42,362 nucleotides of DNA, taken from Parvularculaceae bacterium. GTDB taxonomy: Bacteria > Pseudomonadota > Alphaproteobacteria > Caulobacterales > Parvularculaceae. Within the stretch, counting starts at the first letter, position 1; every line of letters begins with the position of its first letter. The stretch spans positions 1 to 42,362 of the forward strand of contig JAJFFW010000123.1 of NCBI GenBank assembly GCA_021776435.1, read 5' to 3'. Shown here piece by piece: positions 34,708 to 42,362 of this stretch. The notes under the pieces were generated by a model. The model was given only the letters and a program-made list of their open reading frames with translations, had not been told where the DNA came from and did not search any database. Both the position numbers and the translations under genes were made by a program.

Positions 34708-36093
34708 TTATGCGCTCTCCGCTCGCGCCTGTCCGTTCACTCCTAAAGCTTTGAGTTTGCGGTGCAAGGCCGAGCGCTCCATCCCTATGAACGTTGCGGT
34801 TCTAGAGATATTGCCCCCGAATCGGTTGATTTGGGCAATCAAATATTCACGTTCGAACTTCTCCCGGGCTTCGCGCAAGGGAAGAGCGATGATCTGCTCC
34901 AATCCTTCGCCAGCCGGAATGGAGAGGCCGGAGTCCGTCACTTCGGAAGGCAGGTGCTCACAGGTAATCTCCGCTTCGCCGTCGCGCGCCATCATGATGA
35001 GCGTTCGTTCGATGACGTTGCGCAATTGGCGCACATTACCCGGCCAATGATAGGCCTGTAACGCCGCTAAAGATTCGGCGGAAAGGGGGCGTTTGGGAAG
35101 CCCGGTGGAGCGTGAGATCCGGTCAACGAAATAGGCGACCAGCGCCGGGATATCCTCACGGCGTTCAGACAAGGACGGCGCATGTATTGGAACGACATTG
35201 AGTCGGTGATAAAGGTCTTCGCGAAACCGGCCGTTTGCCGATTCTTCAAGAAGATCGCTGGAGGTGGTGGATATAATCCGCACATCGACTTCAACAGAGG
35301 AGTCGCCGCCCACCCTCTTAAACCGCTGATCGACAAGGACCCGCAATATTTTACTCTGGGTTTCCAGCGGCATATCACCAATCTTGTCGAAGACCAGCGT
35401 CCCGCCATGCGCTTGTTCCATGAGCCCGATCATCTTCGGTGAGCCACCGTCACCTTCAATGCCGAACAGTTCTTCCTCCATCTTGTTTGGCGCGATAGCG
35501 GCCGCGCTGACAACCACAAACGGCCGCGCCGCCCGCCTTGAATTGGCATGCAAAAGGCGCGCGATCACTTCTTTGCCGGATCCCGGAGGACCAGACACAA
35601 GCACCCGCGAGCGCGTATCCGCAACCCGGTCAATCACACAGCGTAAAGAGCCAATTGCTGAGGACGATCCGATCAAGCCCCAATCGGGTGTGCGAGAGCG
35701 CAGATCCGTATTTTCACGCTTCAGTCGCGTTGCTTCAAGAGCGCGATTGACAGCGAGGACGAGCCGGTCGGCGTTGAAAGGCTTTTCCACGAAATCATAA
35801 GCGCCTTTCTTGATCGCAGCGACGGCGGTTTCGACTGTACCGTGTCCCGAAATGATAACGACCGGAAGCTGGGGGTGTATCCTTTTGAGTTCCTCAAGGA
35901 TTTCGATGCCATCTAGCTCTGAGCCCTGAAGCCAGACATCCAGGATGACCAGCGCCGGCAATCGTTCACGAATCGCCGCGAAAGTCTGGCGACTGTCAGC
36001 CGCCGCGCGCGGCGCAAACCCTTCATCTTCCAAAATACCGGATACGAGTTCTCGTATATCTATTTCGTCGTCGACAACCAGAATATCTATCAT
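34708..36093 (-). CDS. ntrX: Response regulator NtrX
   Basis: This 461-residue AAA+ response regulator is partnered with NtrY. The receiver domain (1-120) has the phosphoacceptor Asp52 in VILDVWLQG. The AAA+ domain (about 140-370) has Walker A GPPGSGKE and Walker B at about 231-240, which reads VFDKIGDMP: Lys237 stands where the family has Glu (LDEI). The GAFTGA loop is absent, as in other NtrX proteins, so sigma-54 activation is doubtful. A Fis-type helix-turn-helix ends the protein (about 410-455, SRTATFIGMERSALHRKLKALG). It is 24 bases downstream of ntrY and controls respiration or nitrogen and redox responses in known relatives. Confidence 0.94.
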   Translation of the reverse strand: MIDILVVDDEIDIRELVSGILEDEGFAPRAAADSRQTFAAIRERLPALVILDVWLQGSELDGIEILEELKRIHPQLPVVIISGHGTVETAVAAIKKGAYDFVEKPFNADRLVLAVNRALEATRLKRENTDLRSRTPDWGLIGSSSAIGSLRCVIDRVADTRSRVLVSGPPGSGKEVIARLLHANSRRAARPFVVVSAAAIAPNKMEEELFGIEGDGGSPKMIGLMEQAHGGTLVFDKIGDMPLETQSKILRVLVDQRFKRVGGDSSVEVDVRIISTTSSDLLEESANGRFREDLYHRLNVVPIHAPSLSERREDIPALVAYFVDRISRSTGLPKRPLSAESLAALQAYHWPGNVRQLRNVIERTLIMMARDGEAEITCEHLPSEVTDSGLSIPAGEGLEQIIALPLREAREKFEREYLIAQINRFGGNISRTATFIGMERSALHRKLKALGVNGQARAESA

Positions 36094-36117
36094 CGCTCGT
36101 CTTCTCTTCCGTTACGC

Positions 36118-38397
36118 TTACTCGGCCGCAGCCGCACTCGAAATGATTTCAGCGGATACCGCACTCGCCGATGGCAATGTTAACGTGACCTTTGCGCCAG
36201 TCGGCCCCAGGGCATCGGTATCGTAAAATTCAAGTGTCCCACCGTGTTCTTCCACAACCTTTTTGACGATTGCGAGGCCCAGACCGGTGCCTTTGTCTCG
36301 TGTCGTCATATAAGGTTCCGCCAGTCGATGGCGTTGATGTTTAGGCAAGCCAACACCGTTATCGAGGATTTCAACACGTGAGACTGCACCCGTCGTCTTT
36401 ATCCGCACTTCGATGCGCCCGACCTGCGTATCGGGGTTTTCTGCAAGCCTTGCGCCGACAGACTCAGCCGCATTTTTCAAAAGATTGGACAACGCCTGGA
36501 CGATTAACCGCCCGTCACATTCGACGATAACAGGCGCATCGGGAGAAACGTTGGTAAATTCAATATCTGCAAACGCGACCCGCTGCGGGAATAACGCCGC
36601 TTTAATAAGCTCGCATAAATCCTCACGCGCAATGGTCGGTTTTGGCATCCTTGCGAAAGACGAAAATTCATCAACCATACGGCCAATATCGCTCACCTGA
36701 CGAATAATCGTTTCAGTGCATTTATCGAAAACTTCCGGATTCGACGTCACTTCATTGAGATATTTTCGCCGCAAGCGTTCCGCTGAAAGTTGAATAGGCG
36801 TCAGCGGGTTTTTTATCTCGTGTGCGATCCGCTGCGCGACATCACCCCACGCCGCATTCCGTTGGGCGACGATAAGTTGGGTTATATCATCAAATGTGAT
36901 GACATAGCTGCGCTCGCCATCTGTTTCTTCCTTTACGATCCGCACATTCAAGGTCCGCATTCGGCCTTTGCGTTCGATATTGATCTGATCCCCGACTTCA
37001 TGATGGAACCCGCGCGCGGTGCGCCCCAACAGGGCGATCAGTTCAGGGGCGACGTCTTTGATGTGGGCGCCCGTAAGGCTGGCGGCATCGGCGCCAAGAA
37101 GTTCGGCTGATGAGCGATTTGCAATTGTGATCCGGTTGTCGGCGGATAGGCCTATCACCCCAGCCGACACACCAGAGAGAACCGCCTCGGTAAATCGGCG
37201 GCGTTTATCAAACTGTTTGTTGGTGTCGATCAAATCGTTGCGCTGGGTCTGCAACTGCGCAGTCATATGATTCATTGACCGCGCCAGCTCACCCAACTCG
37301 CCGTCTGCCTTATAAACTTCTACGCGGGCGCCGAGGTCGCCGGACGAAACATTGTCAGCCATCTGCACGAGACGGCCGATTGGTCGAACGATCCGTGTCG
37401 CAGCCCACAGTCCAGCCCAAACAGCGCCGAACAAGATGATGATCGCGAGCACCACATAGCCAGCAAGAAAAACGCGCTCCAGTCTTGAGCGTCCTCGCAA
37501 AGCTTTATTCCAGTCCTCACTCATAGCGCGCACACCGATCAGGCGATGCGAGACCGAAGGATTGATGGGTTTATAGGCAATCAGATATCCGCCGCCGTAG
37601 GAGGAAATTTTCAACACGCCTCTATACATATCGAGTGCTTGTTCATTATTGGCGCCGAAGGAAAATCGCTCACCCGGTTCAAACTGGTCGACTTCATTGA
37701 ACACTTCAATTCCGGGGAGTCGGTAGACACCGGGTTGCGTTTCAATTTTGGCGACGATATGTTTTTCTTTGTCCAGAACATAAAGAGCGGCAAACTCCCG
37801 CGCTTGTGCTTGAACATCTTCAAGATATTGCCGGAAACTGATTGGCGTTGCTTCAAACCCGACCCCAAATTCTTCATTGCGATCAATATCATTCGCGGCG
37901 CCGACCATCTGGATGCGTAAATCCGATGCTTCTTCAGAAACAAAACTATTAGCCAGATCGCGCGCTGTCTCCTGGTAATTATCAATCCGTTCACTGAAGA
38001 CATCGTTCAGGCTGACACGCAAAATTGTAAAAGCAAACAAGAATGCGATAATGGCAGGCGCAGCTGCGACGGCGGAAAAAAGTCCAACCAGCTGCATGTG
38101 TATGCGCGACCCGGCCAGGTGGTTGCGCCGATCAGACCAGACATGCCAGAGCCGCGCGCCAACCAGCGATGCGAAGCCCGTCGCAATGACAACATTGCCG
38201 ACGATCATCGCAATCAGGAAACCGCGATCAACTTTTTCGACGACTGGTGAGAGCAAAATCCAGGTTGTGATGAATGCAACGGCGCCAGCCCCAATCAATG
38301 CAGCCGCAACGGCTGCGTTAGATTGCGCCCAACCAGGCAATTTGCGCCTGTTCTCACGTTTGACCGCGCCGCCATCTCGCGCCGAATTTTCGTTCAT
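36118..38397 (-). CDS. ntrY: Sensor histidine kinase NtrY
   Basis: This 759-residue transmembrane sensor kinase has about three N-terminal helices (about 28-125), a periplasmic or extracytoplasmic region to about 320, and a further helix at 320-345. A HAMP domain (about 345-400), PAS (about 410-510) and HisKA follow, with the phosphorylated His in RIAHEIKNPLTPIQLSAERL. The HATPase domain has LKNAAESVG, DNGVGLP and GTGLGLAI. I start at the ATG at 38397 (MNENSARD). The frame extends 34 codons further to an ATG at 38499, through a cysteine-rich stretch, with no ribosome site at either start. It is the first gene of the likely operon with ntrX. Confidence 0.94.
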   Translation of the reverse strand: MNENSARDGGAVKRENRRKLPGWAQSNAAVAAALIGAGAVAFITTWILLSPVVEKVDRGFLIAMIVGNVVIATGFASLVGARLWHVWSDRRNHLAGSRIHMQLVGLFSAVAAAPAIIAFLFAFTILRVSLNDVFSERIDNYQETARDLANSFVSEEASDLRIQMVGAANDIDRNEEFGVGFEATPISFRQYLEDVQAQAREFAALYVLDKEKHIVAKIETQPGVYRLPGIEVFNEVDQFEPGERFSFGANNEQALDMYRGVLKISSYGGGYLIAYKPINPSVSHRLIGVRAMSEDWNKALRGRSRLERVFLAGYVVLAIIILFGAVWAGLWAATRIVRPIGRLVQMADNVSSGDLGARVEVYKADGELGELARSMNHMTAQLQTQRNDLIDTNKQFDKRRRFTEAVLSGVSAGVIGLSADNRITIANRSSAELLGADAASLTGAHIKDVAPELIALLGRTARGFHHEVGDQINIERKGRMRTLNVRIVKEETDGERSYVITFDDITQLIVAQRNAAWGDVAQRIAHEIKNPLTPIQLSAERLRRKYLNEVTSNPEVFDKCTETIIRQVSDIGRMVDEFSSFARMPKPTIAREDLCELIKAALFPQRVAFADIEFTNVSPDAPVIVECDGRLIVQALSNLLKNAAESVGARLAENPDTQVGRIEVRIKTTGAVSRVEILDNGVGLPKHQRHRLAEPYMTTRDKGTGLGLAIVKKVVEEHGGTLEFYDTDALGPTGAKVTLTLPSASAVSAEIISSAAAAE

Positions 38398-38585
38398 CGT
38401 CTGCTGCACAAACTGCGTCACCCCGCCGGGACCATATCGAAACCCACACGCCTCCGCCCCCGCAGAGAGGAATCCGCAAGAACAGCACAAATGGGCCATG
38501 CAATCCGCGAACCAGCAGGGATGCTGCCCTTATTGTTGCTTAAAATCAACATCAATGTGACATGAAAGCATCAGTCTTGCCGGCG

Positions 38586-39611
38586 TCAGGCTGCGACGCG
38601 CTCGATCAAGCGATCATCCCGTGCATAGAACGCCTCAAGCGCATCCTCGACTTTCGCGGGCGTAGCGATCTGACAGATCCCCGCACGGAAGGCGCGCCGG
38701 ACGGTGGGATCAAGGTCGATCGGCGCATTGTCGACATAGGCCGCCAGATGTTTGCGCCCCATACGAACGCCGAGCAACGCACCGTAATGGGCGCCGATAT
38801 CGCGGTAATGGGACAACGCAGCCATGGCCTGGATTGCCAGAGGCGGGTTCGCCTCCTGTTGAAAACCATGATTGAGAGCCGCCCCGATCGCCCCAACAAG
38901 CCACGGTCGCCCGATCGCAGCCCGCCCGATCATGACCCCGTCGGCGGCGGATTGATGAAGCGCTTCTCTGGCGCTCTCAATAGAAGTGATATCGCCGTTA
39001 ATGATAACCGGGATGGTGACAGCGTCTTTGACCGCTCTCACCGCAGCCCAATCGGCTTCACCGGTAAAGAATTGATTGCGGGTGCGCCCATGGACGCAGA
39101 CCAGTTGAATCCCGGCCGACTCGGCGCGCCGGGCAAGCTCTGGCGCATTCAGGCAGTCGAAATCCCAACCCAGGCGCATTTTTAACGTCACTGGCAGGGT
39201 CGTCGCTGTGACGGTCGCCTCGATGAGCGTCAGGGCGTGGTCGAGATTGCGCATCAATGCCGATCCCGACGCCACCCCTGTCACCTGACGGGACGGACAG
39301 CCCATATTGATGTCAATGATGTCAGCCCCGCCGGCCTCGGCCAGCTTGGCGCCCTCCGCCATCCAGCCCGCCTCGCGCCCCGCCAGTTGTACGACGAACG
39401 GTCTGACGCCAGAATCCTCTGAAAGGTCGCCAGCCATGCGGCGCACCACATCCGGACGGGCGCGGGCAAGTTCCCGACACGCCACCATCTCCGAAACCAC
39501 CAGTCCAGCGCCGAAGTGATTGACAACGCGCCGGAATGGCAGATCGCTGACGCCTGACATGGGCGCCAGCGCTGCTGCATTTTCGAGTTCTATGTCGCCG
39601 ATCTTGATCAT
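38586..39611 (-). CDS. dusB: tRNA-dihydrouridine synthase (DusB/NifR3 type)
   Basis: This 341-residue flavin enzyme reduces uridines in the D-loop of tRNA. It has a TIM-barrel fold with [13 protein letters not shown] at the FMN site, the catalytic Cys105 in [16 protein letters not shown] and [16 protein letters not shown]. The GDITS and [14 protein letters not shown] blocks bind FMN phosphate. It is called nifR3 in many alphaproteobacteria. There it precedes ntrB-ntrC. Here ntrY follows directly after 188 bases without ntrBC. It diverges from ispDF across 116 bases. Confidence 0.95.
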   Translation of the reverse strand: MIKIGDIELENAAALAPMSGVSDLPFRRVVNHFGAGLVVSEMVACRELARARPDVVRRMAGDLSEDSGVRPFVVQLAGREAGWMAEGAKLAEAGGADIIDINMGCPSRQVTGVASGSALMRNLDHALTLIEATVTATTLPVTLKMRLGWDFDCLNAPELARRAESAGIQLVCVHGRTRNQFFTGEADWAAVRAVKDAVTIPVIINGDITSIESAREALHQSAADGVMIGRAAIGRPWLVGAIGAALNHGFQQEANPPLAIQAMAALSHYRDIGAHYGALLGVRMGRKHLAAYVDNAPIDLDPTVRRAFRAGICQIATPAKVEDALEAFYARDDRLIERVAA

Positions 39612-39727
39612 AATGGTCCGTGAACCTAGTCAACGCGCCTTAAGCAAGCAATCGATAAAGAAAGCACTCTCGCCCCCGCACAAAAGAGCGGTTAAACCTC
39701 ATACAGAAAAGCATCAATGCAGGACCA

Positions 39728-40924
39728 ATGACTGAAAACCTGAAGACCATCACCATCATTGTCGCCGCCGGACGCGGCGCGCGCGCCGGCGCCGGCGGCC
39801 CGAAGCAATATCGCCCCCTCGCAGGCCGGACGGTGATTGCGCGGACCGCGGGGGCGTTTCTCGATCACCCAAGGATCGACGCCGTGCGCGTCATCATCCA
39901 TCGCGACGACGACGATCTTTATCACGCCGCCATGGCAGGGCTGATCGATCACCCGAAACTGATGGCGCCGGTACACGGCGGCGTCGAGCGGCAGGATTCG
40001 GTCCGTCTCGGGCTTGAAAGCCTCGTCGATGAGGCGCCCGGCGCGGTGCTGATCCACGACGCCGCCCGACCATTCATTGATGAGGGCGTTATCTCGCGTG
40101 TGATCGACGCTCTCAAATGTCATGACGGCGCGATTGCCGCCCTGCCGGTTTACGACACCATCAAAAAGGGCGACGGAGCGGATCACCCTTGCATCAACGG
40201 CACAGTGCCGCGCGACGGGCTGTGGCGGGCGCAGACCCCGCAGGGCTTTCATTTCGAGCCAATTCTCGCGGCGCACAGATCCGCGGCGGGTGAGGCGCTG
40301 ACGGACGACGCAGCGGTCGCCGAGCGCGCTGGCATCGCCGTCGCATTGGTCGCCGGCTCACCCGATAATATGAAAATAACGCAAGCTGATGATTTTGGCA
40401 TGGCCGAAACATTACTCAAACGGGATGAAACGATGTGGGAATACCGGACAGGCCATGGTTACGACGTGCACGCCTTTGAAGACGGCGCGGCTGTCATCCT
40501 TTGCGGTGTCGAAATTCCGCACGACAAAAAACTCAAGGGTCATTCCGACGCCGACGCCGGCATGCACGCGCTGACGGACGCGATTTTGGGCGCGCTCGGC
40601 GCTGGCGACATTGGCGATCATTTTCCGCCATCCGATCCGCAGTGGAAAGGCGCGCCATCACGCATATTTCTTGAAAAGGCGCGCGATCTGGTTGGCGACC
40701 GCAAAGGCCTCATCACCCATTGCGACGTCACGCTCATTTGCGAAGACCCGAAAATTGGCCCGCACCGACAGGCGATGCGCAATGCGCTTGGCGAAATACT
40801 CAGCATTTCATCCGAGCGCATCTCGGTGAAGGCAACGACCACAGAAAAATTAGGTTTTACGGGTCGCGGCGAAGGCATCGCAGCGATGGCGACCGCGACA
40901 ATCGCATTACCGGACTCCCGATAA
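39728..40924 (+). CDS. ispDF: Bifunctional IspD/IspF enzyme of the MEP isoprenoid pathway
   Basis: This 398-residue fusion carries out two non-consecutive steps of the methylerythritol phosphate pathway. Residues about 5-230 are the CTP-dependent MEP cytidylyltransferase, with AAGRGARAGAGGPKQYRPL, a VHGGVERQDSVRLGL block and HDAARPFI. Residues about 236-395 are the cyclodiphosphate synthase, beginning YRTGHGYDVHAF, where Asp and His bind the metal, and ending with KATTTEKLGFTGRGEGIAAMA. The IspD-IspF fusion is typical of alphaproteobacteria and some epsilonproteobacteria. IspE is not in the window. Confidence 0.96.
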   Translation: MTENLKTITIIVAAGRGARAGAGGPKQYRPLAGRTVIARTAGAFLDHPRIDAVRVIIHRDDDDLYHAAMAGLIDHPKLMAPVHGGVERQDSVRLGLESLVDEAPGAVLIHDAARPFIDEGVISRVIDALKCHDGAIAALPVYDTIKKGDGADHPCINGTVPRDGLWRAQTPQGFHFEPILAAHRSAAGEALTDDAAVAERAGIAVALVAGSPDNMKITQADDFGMAETLLKRDETMWEYRTGHGYDVHAFEDGAAVILCGVEIPHDKKLKGHSDADAGMHALTDAILGALGAGDIGDHFPPSDPQWKGAPSRIFLEKARDLVGDRKGLITHCDVTLICEDPKIGPHRQAMRNALGEILSISSERISVKATTTEKLGFTGRGEGIAAMATATIALPDSR

Positions 40925-40948
40925 ATTTTTTTCGAAAGGTTTTATTTC

Positions 40949-41179
40949 ATGCGCGAAATCGTGCGAACCACCGACCCTGTCCTGATTTCCTTTATTGAAT
41001 CCCTTCTGAAAGGGGCGGGTATCATTTACATGGTCGCCGATCAAAATATCAGCATTCTGGAGGGTTCGATCGGAGTCTTTCCGCGCCGCATTCTAGTGGA
41101 AAATGATCGAGAATCGGCGGCGCGGGCTTTGTTAACGGATGCCGATATTGGCGATTCCTTGTTTCCGCCCGCGCGTTAA
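40949..41179 (+). CDS. DUF2007 domain protein, small
   Basis: This 76-residue protein resembles the DUF2007 (putative signal transducing protein) family: MREIVRTTDPVLISFIESLLKGAG, then VADQNISILEGSIGVFPRRILV and a short acidic end. A fold of ACT-like shape and a ligand-binding role have been suggested for the family, but its function is not known. It lies 24 bases after ispDF and has AAAGG about 11 bases before its ATG. The next gene starts 31 bases downstream, so all three may form one operon. Confidence 0.82.
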   Translation: MREIVRTTDPVLISFIESLLKGAGIIYMVADQNISILEGSIGVFPRRILVENDRESAARALLTDADIGDSLFPPAR

Positions 41180-41210
41180 TCCTTTCACAAATCGACTTGA
41201 AGAGTTTTTG

Positions 41211-41711
41211 ATGCGTTCAACACAGTCCATCCAGTCGCTCTCTACCGCAGTCATTGAACGCGCGGTGAAAGACGGATTGAAGGTCACAACCGCTGAGTCC
41301 TGTACGGGCGGTATGATCGCCGCGGCGCTCACCGACATACCCGGTTCATCTTCAGTTTTTGAGCGTGGCTTTGTGACGTATTCGAACGAGGCGAAAGAGG
41401 AGATGCTAAACGTGCCCAGCGCCTTGATAAACACGCACGGCGCGGTGAGCCGTGAAGTGGCGCAAGCGATGGCGCAAGGCGCCCTCGCCCATTCAAATGC
41501 AGACATCGCCGTTTCTGTGACAGGGATTGCTGGCCCGACAGGCGGCAGCGCCGGCAAACCGGTCGGGCTGGTCTGGTTTGGACTGGCGCAGAAAGACCAT
41601 CCAGTATGGTCCGAACGAAGACTTTTCTCTCCCGCCTCACGCGTTTTCATTCGCCTAAAGACTGTTGAAGCGGCGCTTACATTCTTGCTTACACGCTTGC
41701 CGCGCTCATGA
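41211..41711 (+). CDS. CinA C-terminal domain protein (nicotinamide mononucleotide amidohydrolase-like)
   Basis: This 166-residue protein is the stand-alone CinA C-terminal domain (PncC type), which deamidates NMN to nicotinic acid mononucleotide in pyridine nucleotide recycling. The signature blocks are TTAESCTGGMIAAALTDIPGSS, RGFVTYSNEAKEEMLNV, HGAVSREVAQAMA and SVTGIAGPTGGSAGKPVGLVW. I start at the ATG at 41211 with GAAGAG upstream. The open frame extends 24 codons further back, but it overlaps the DUF2007 gene and lacks support. The N-terminal CinA domain is absent, as is common in proteobacteria. Confidence 0.93.
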   Translation: MRSTQSIQSLSTAVIERAVKDGLKVTTAESCTGGMIAAALTDIPGSSSVFERGFVTYSNEAKEEMLNVPSALINTHGAVSREVAQAMAQGALAHSNADIAVSVTGIAGPTGGSAGKPVGLVWFGLAQKDHPVWSERRLFSPASRVFIRLKTVEAALTFLLTRLPRS

Positions 41712-41790
41712 GCCGTTTTGCGAATCACCAATTTTTACAACGTGATCCTGCCGGTTTCATCAGCTTGATCACACGTTTTGGAAAAACCCT

Positions 41791-42362
41791 ATGACCGATG
41801 CGGCCAAACACAAAAAGTCAATGCGGGCTCTGAAAGTCGAGCAAGCGCGCAAAATTTCAGAAGCGACAGATCCAAAGCGCGGGCTGGTGCTTGTTCACAC
41901 GGGCGATGGCAAAGGAAAATCGAGCGCCGCCTTTGGCGTCATCGCGCGCGCCCTTGGATGGGGACACAAGGTCGGCGTCGTGCAGTTCATCAAAGGCGAT
42001 TGGGCCACCGGTGAACGCCAGTTCTTCGACAAATTTCCAGATGAATTAACATGGCATACCATGGGCGAAGGCTTCACCTGGGACACCCAAGATCGCGCCC
42101 GCGATATCGCCACGGCCAAGACCGCGTTTGACGTCGCAACACAAATGCTGGCGAGCGGCGATTACGACCTGATTGTCCTCGACGAGATCAATATCGCGCT
42201 GGGGTTTGACTATCTGAATATCGACGAGGTGTTGGCTGGCCTGAAGCGTCGGTCAAAACGCACCAGCGTCATCTTGACCGGACGCGGCGCCAAGCCGGAG
42301 CTTATCGATTATGCCGATCTCGTCAGTGAAATGAAGGAGATCAAACACCCGTTCAACGCTGG
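41791..42362 (+). CDS. cobO: Cob(I)yrinic acid a,c-diamide adenosyltransferase (cut by window edge)
   Basis: About 190 residues of a CobO/BtuR/CobA adenosyltransferase are visible and the frame is open at the window end. This enzyme attaches the adenosyl group to cobalamin precursors. The P-loop-like nucleotide site is GDGKGKSSAAFG (38-49), and the QFIKGDW, FTWDTQDR and VLDEINIALGF blocks are typical, followed by the LTGRGAKPEL motif near the end. GGAAAA is a weak ribosome site. A GTGATC/GATCAC inverted repeat lies in the 79 bases between the CinA stop and this start, but there is no B12 riboswitch there. Confidence 0.93.
   Translation, partial: MTDAAKHKKSMRALKVEQARKISEATDPKRGLVLVHTGDGKGKSSAAFGVIARALGWGHKVGVVQFIKGDWATGERQFFDKFPDELTWHTMGEGFTWDTQDRARDIATAKTAFDVATQMLASGDYDLIVLDEINIALGFDYLNIDEVLAGLKRRSKRTSVILTGRGAKPELIDYADLVSEMKEIKHPFNA

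Noticed and set aside
41712-41790. B12 riboswitch before cobO
   Set aside because: Only 79 bases are available and the B12 box is not visible. The GTGATC/GATCAC repeat is too weak to call.

Overview
The window is about 42 kb of an alphaproteobacterial chromosome, mostly housekeeping genes packed into short operons. The assignment rests on gene content and order: a fused ispDF next to a divergent dusB (nifR3), the ntrY-ntrX-trkA-trkH-hfq-hflX cluster, a seven-iron fdxA, a Suv3-type helicase overlapping an S4-domain gene, a CarD protein with a basic tail, and dispersed palindromes of the kind common in alphaproteobacterial genomes. A marine Parvularculales- or Hyphomonadaceae-like organism fits, but I cannot fix genus or family from sequence alone.

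Layout. Bases 1-260 hold the tail of an IS630-type transposase and palindromic repeats. From 260 to 9.6 kb come a secreted S9 peptidase, an acyl-CoA dehydrogenase, a branched-chain aminotransferase, two very small ORFs, the proline operon proB-proA followed by mazG, a VUT/YhhQ-type membrane transporter, and rpmB with a good promoter. From 9.9 to 14.5 kb lie a large Suv3-like RNA helicase with a disordered tail, an Hsp15-like S4 protein overlapping it, a TerB-like protein and fdxA. From 14.5 to 16.5 kb there is a structured, terminator-bearing leader region, the CarD gene with a histone H1-like N-terminus, and a MITE-like repeat.

From 16.5 to 24.3 kb one minus-strand operon encodes an alpha-2-macroglobulin-like protein, penicillin-binding protein 1C and a degenerate nuclease-fold protein. 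This is the conserved bacterial A2M/PBP1C pairing, thought to guard the periplasm and repair peptidoglycan. A tRNA-Arg(CCU) and an O-antigen-ligase-like membrane protein follow. From 26 to 28.1 kb a CDF metal exporter and a ZIP metal importer are transcribed divergently, with a palindrome next to the exporter start. From 28.2 to 38.4 kb the minus strand carries ntrY-ntrX-trkA-trkH, then hfq-hflX-inositol monophosphatase-like gene, then an enoyl-CoA hydratase/isomerase. The end holds dusB, the divergent ispDF, a DUF2007 protein, a CinA C-terminal amidohydrolase and a cobO cut by the window edge.

I saw no CRISPR array, prophage, defence island or secondary-metabolite cluster. The least ordinary items are the CarD/H1-tail gene with its structured leader, the NtrX Walker B change (Asp-Lys instead of Asp-Glu) together with the absence of ntrBC at a locus where many alphaproteobacteria carry it, the nuclease-fold protein lacking key active-site residues in the A2M/PBP1C operon, a 49-residue membrane ORF with its own terminator, and a shared terminal sequence linking an IS630 remnant to a MITE-like repeat.
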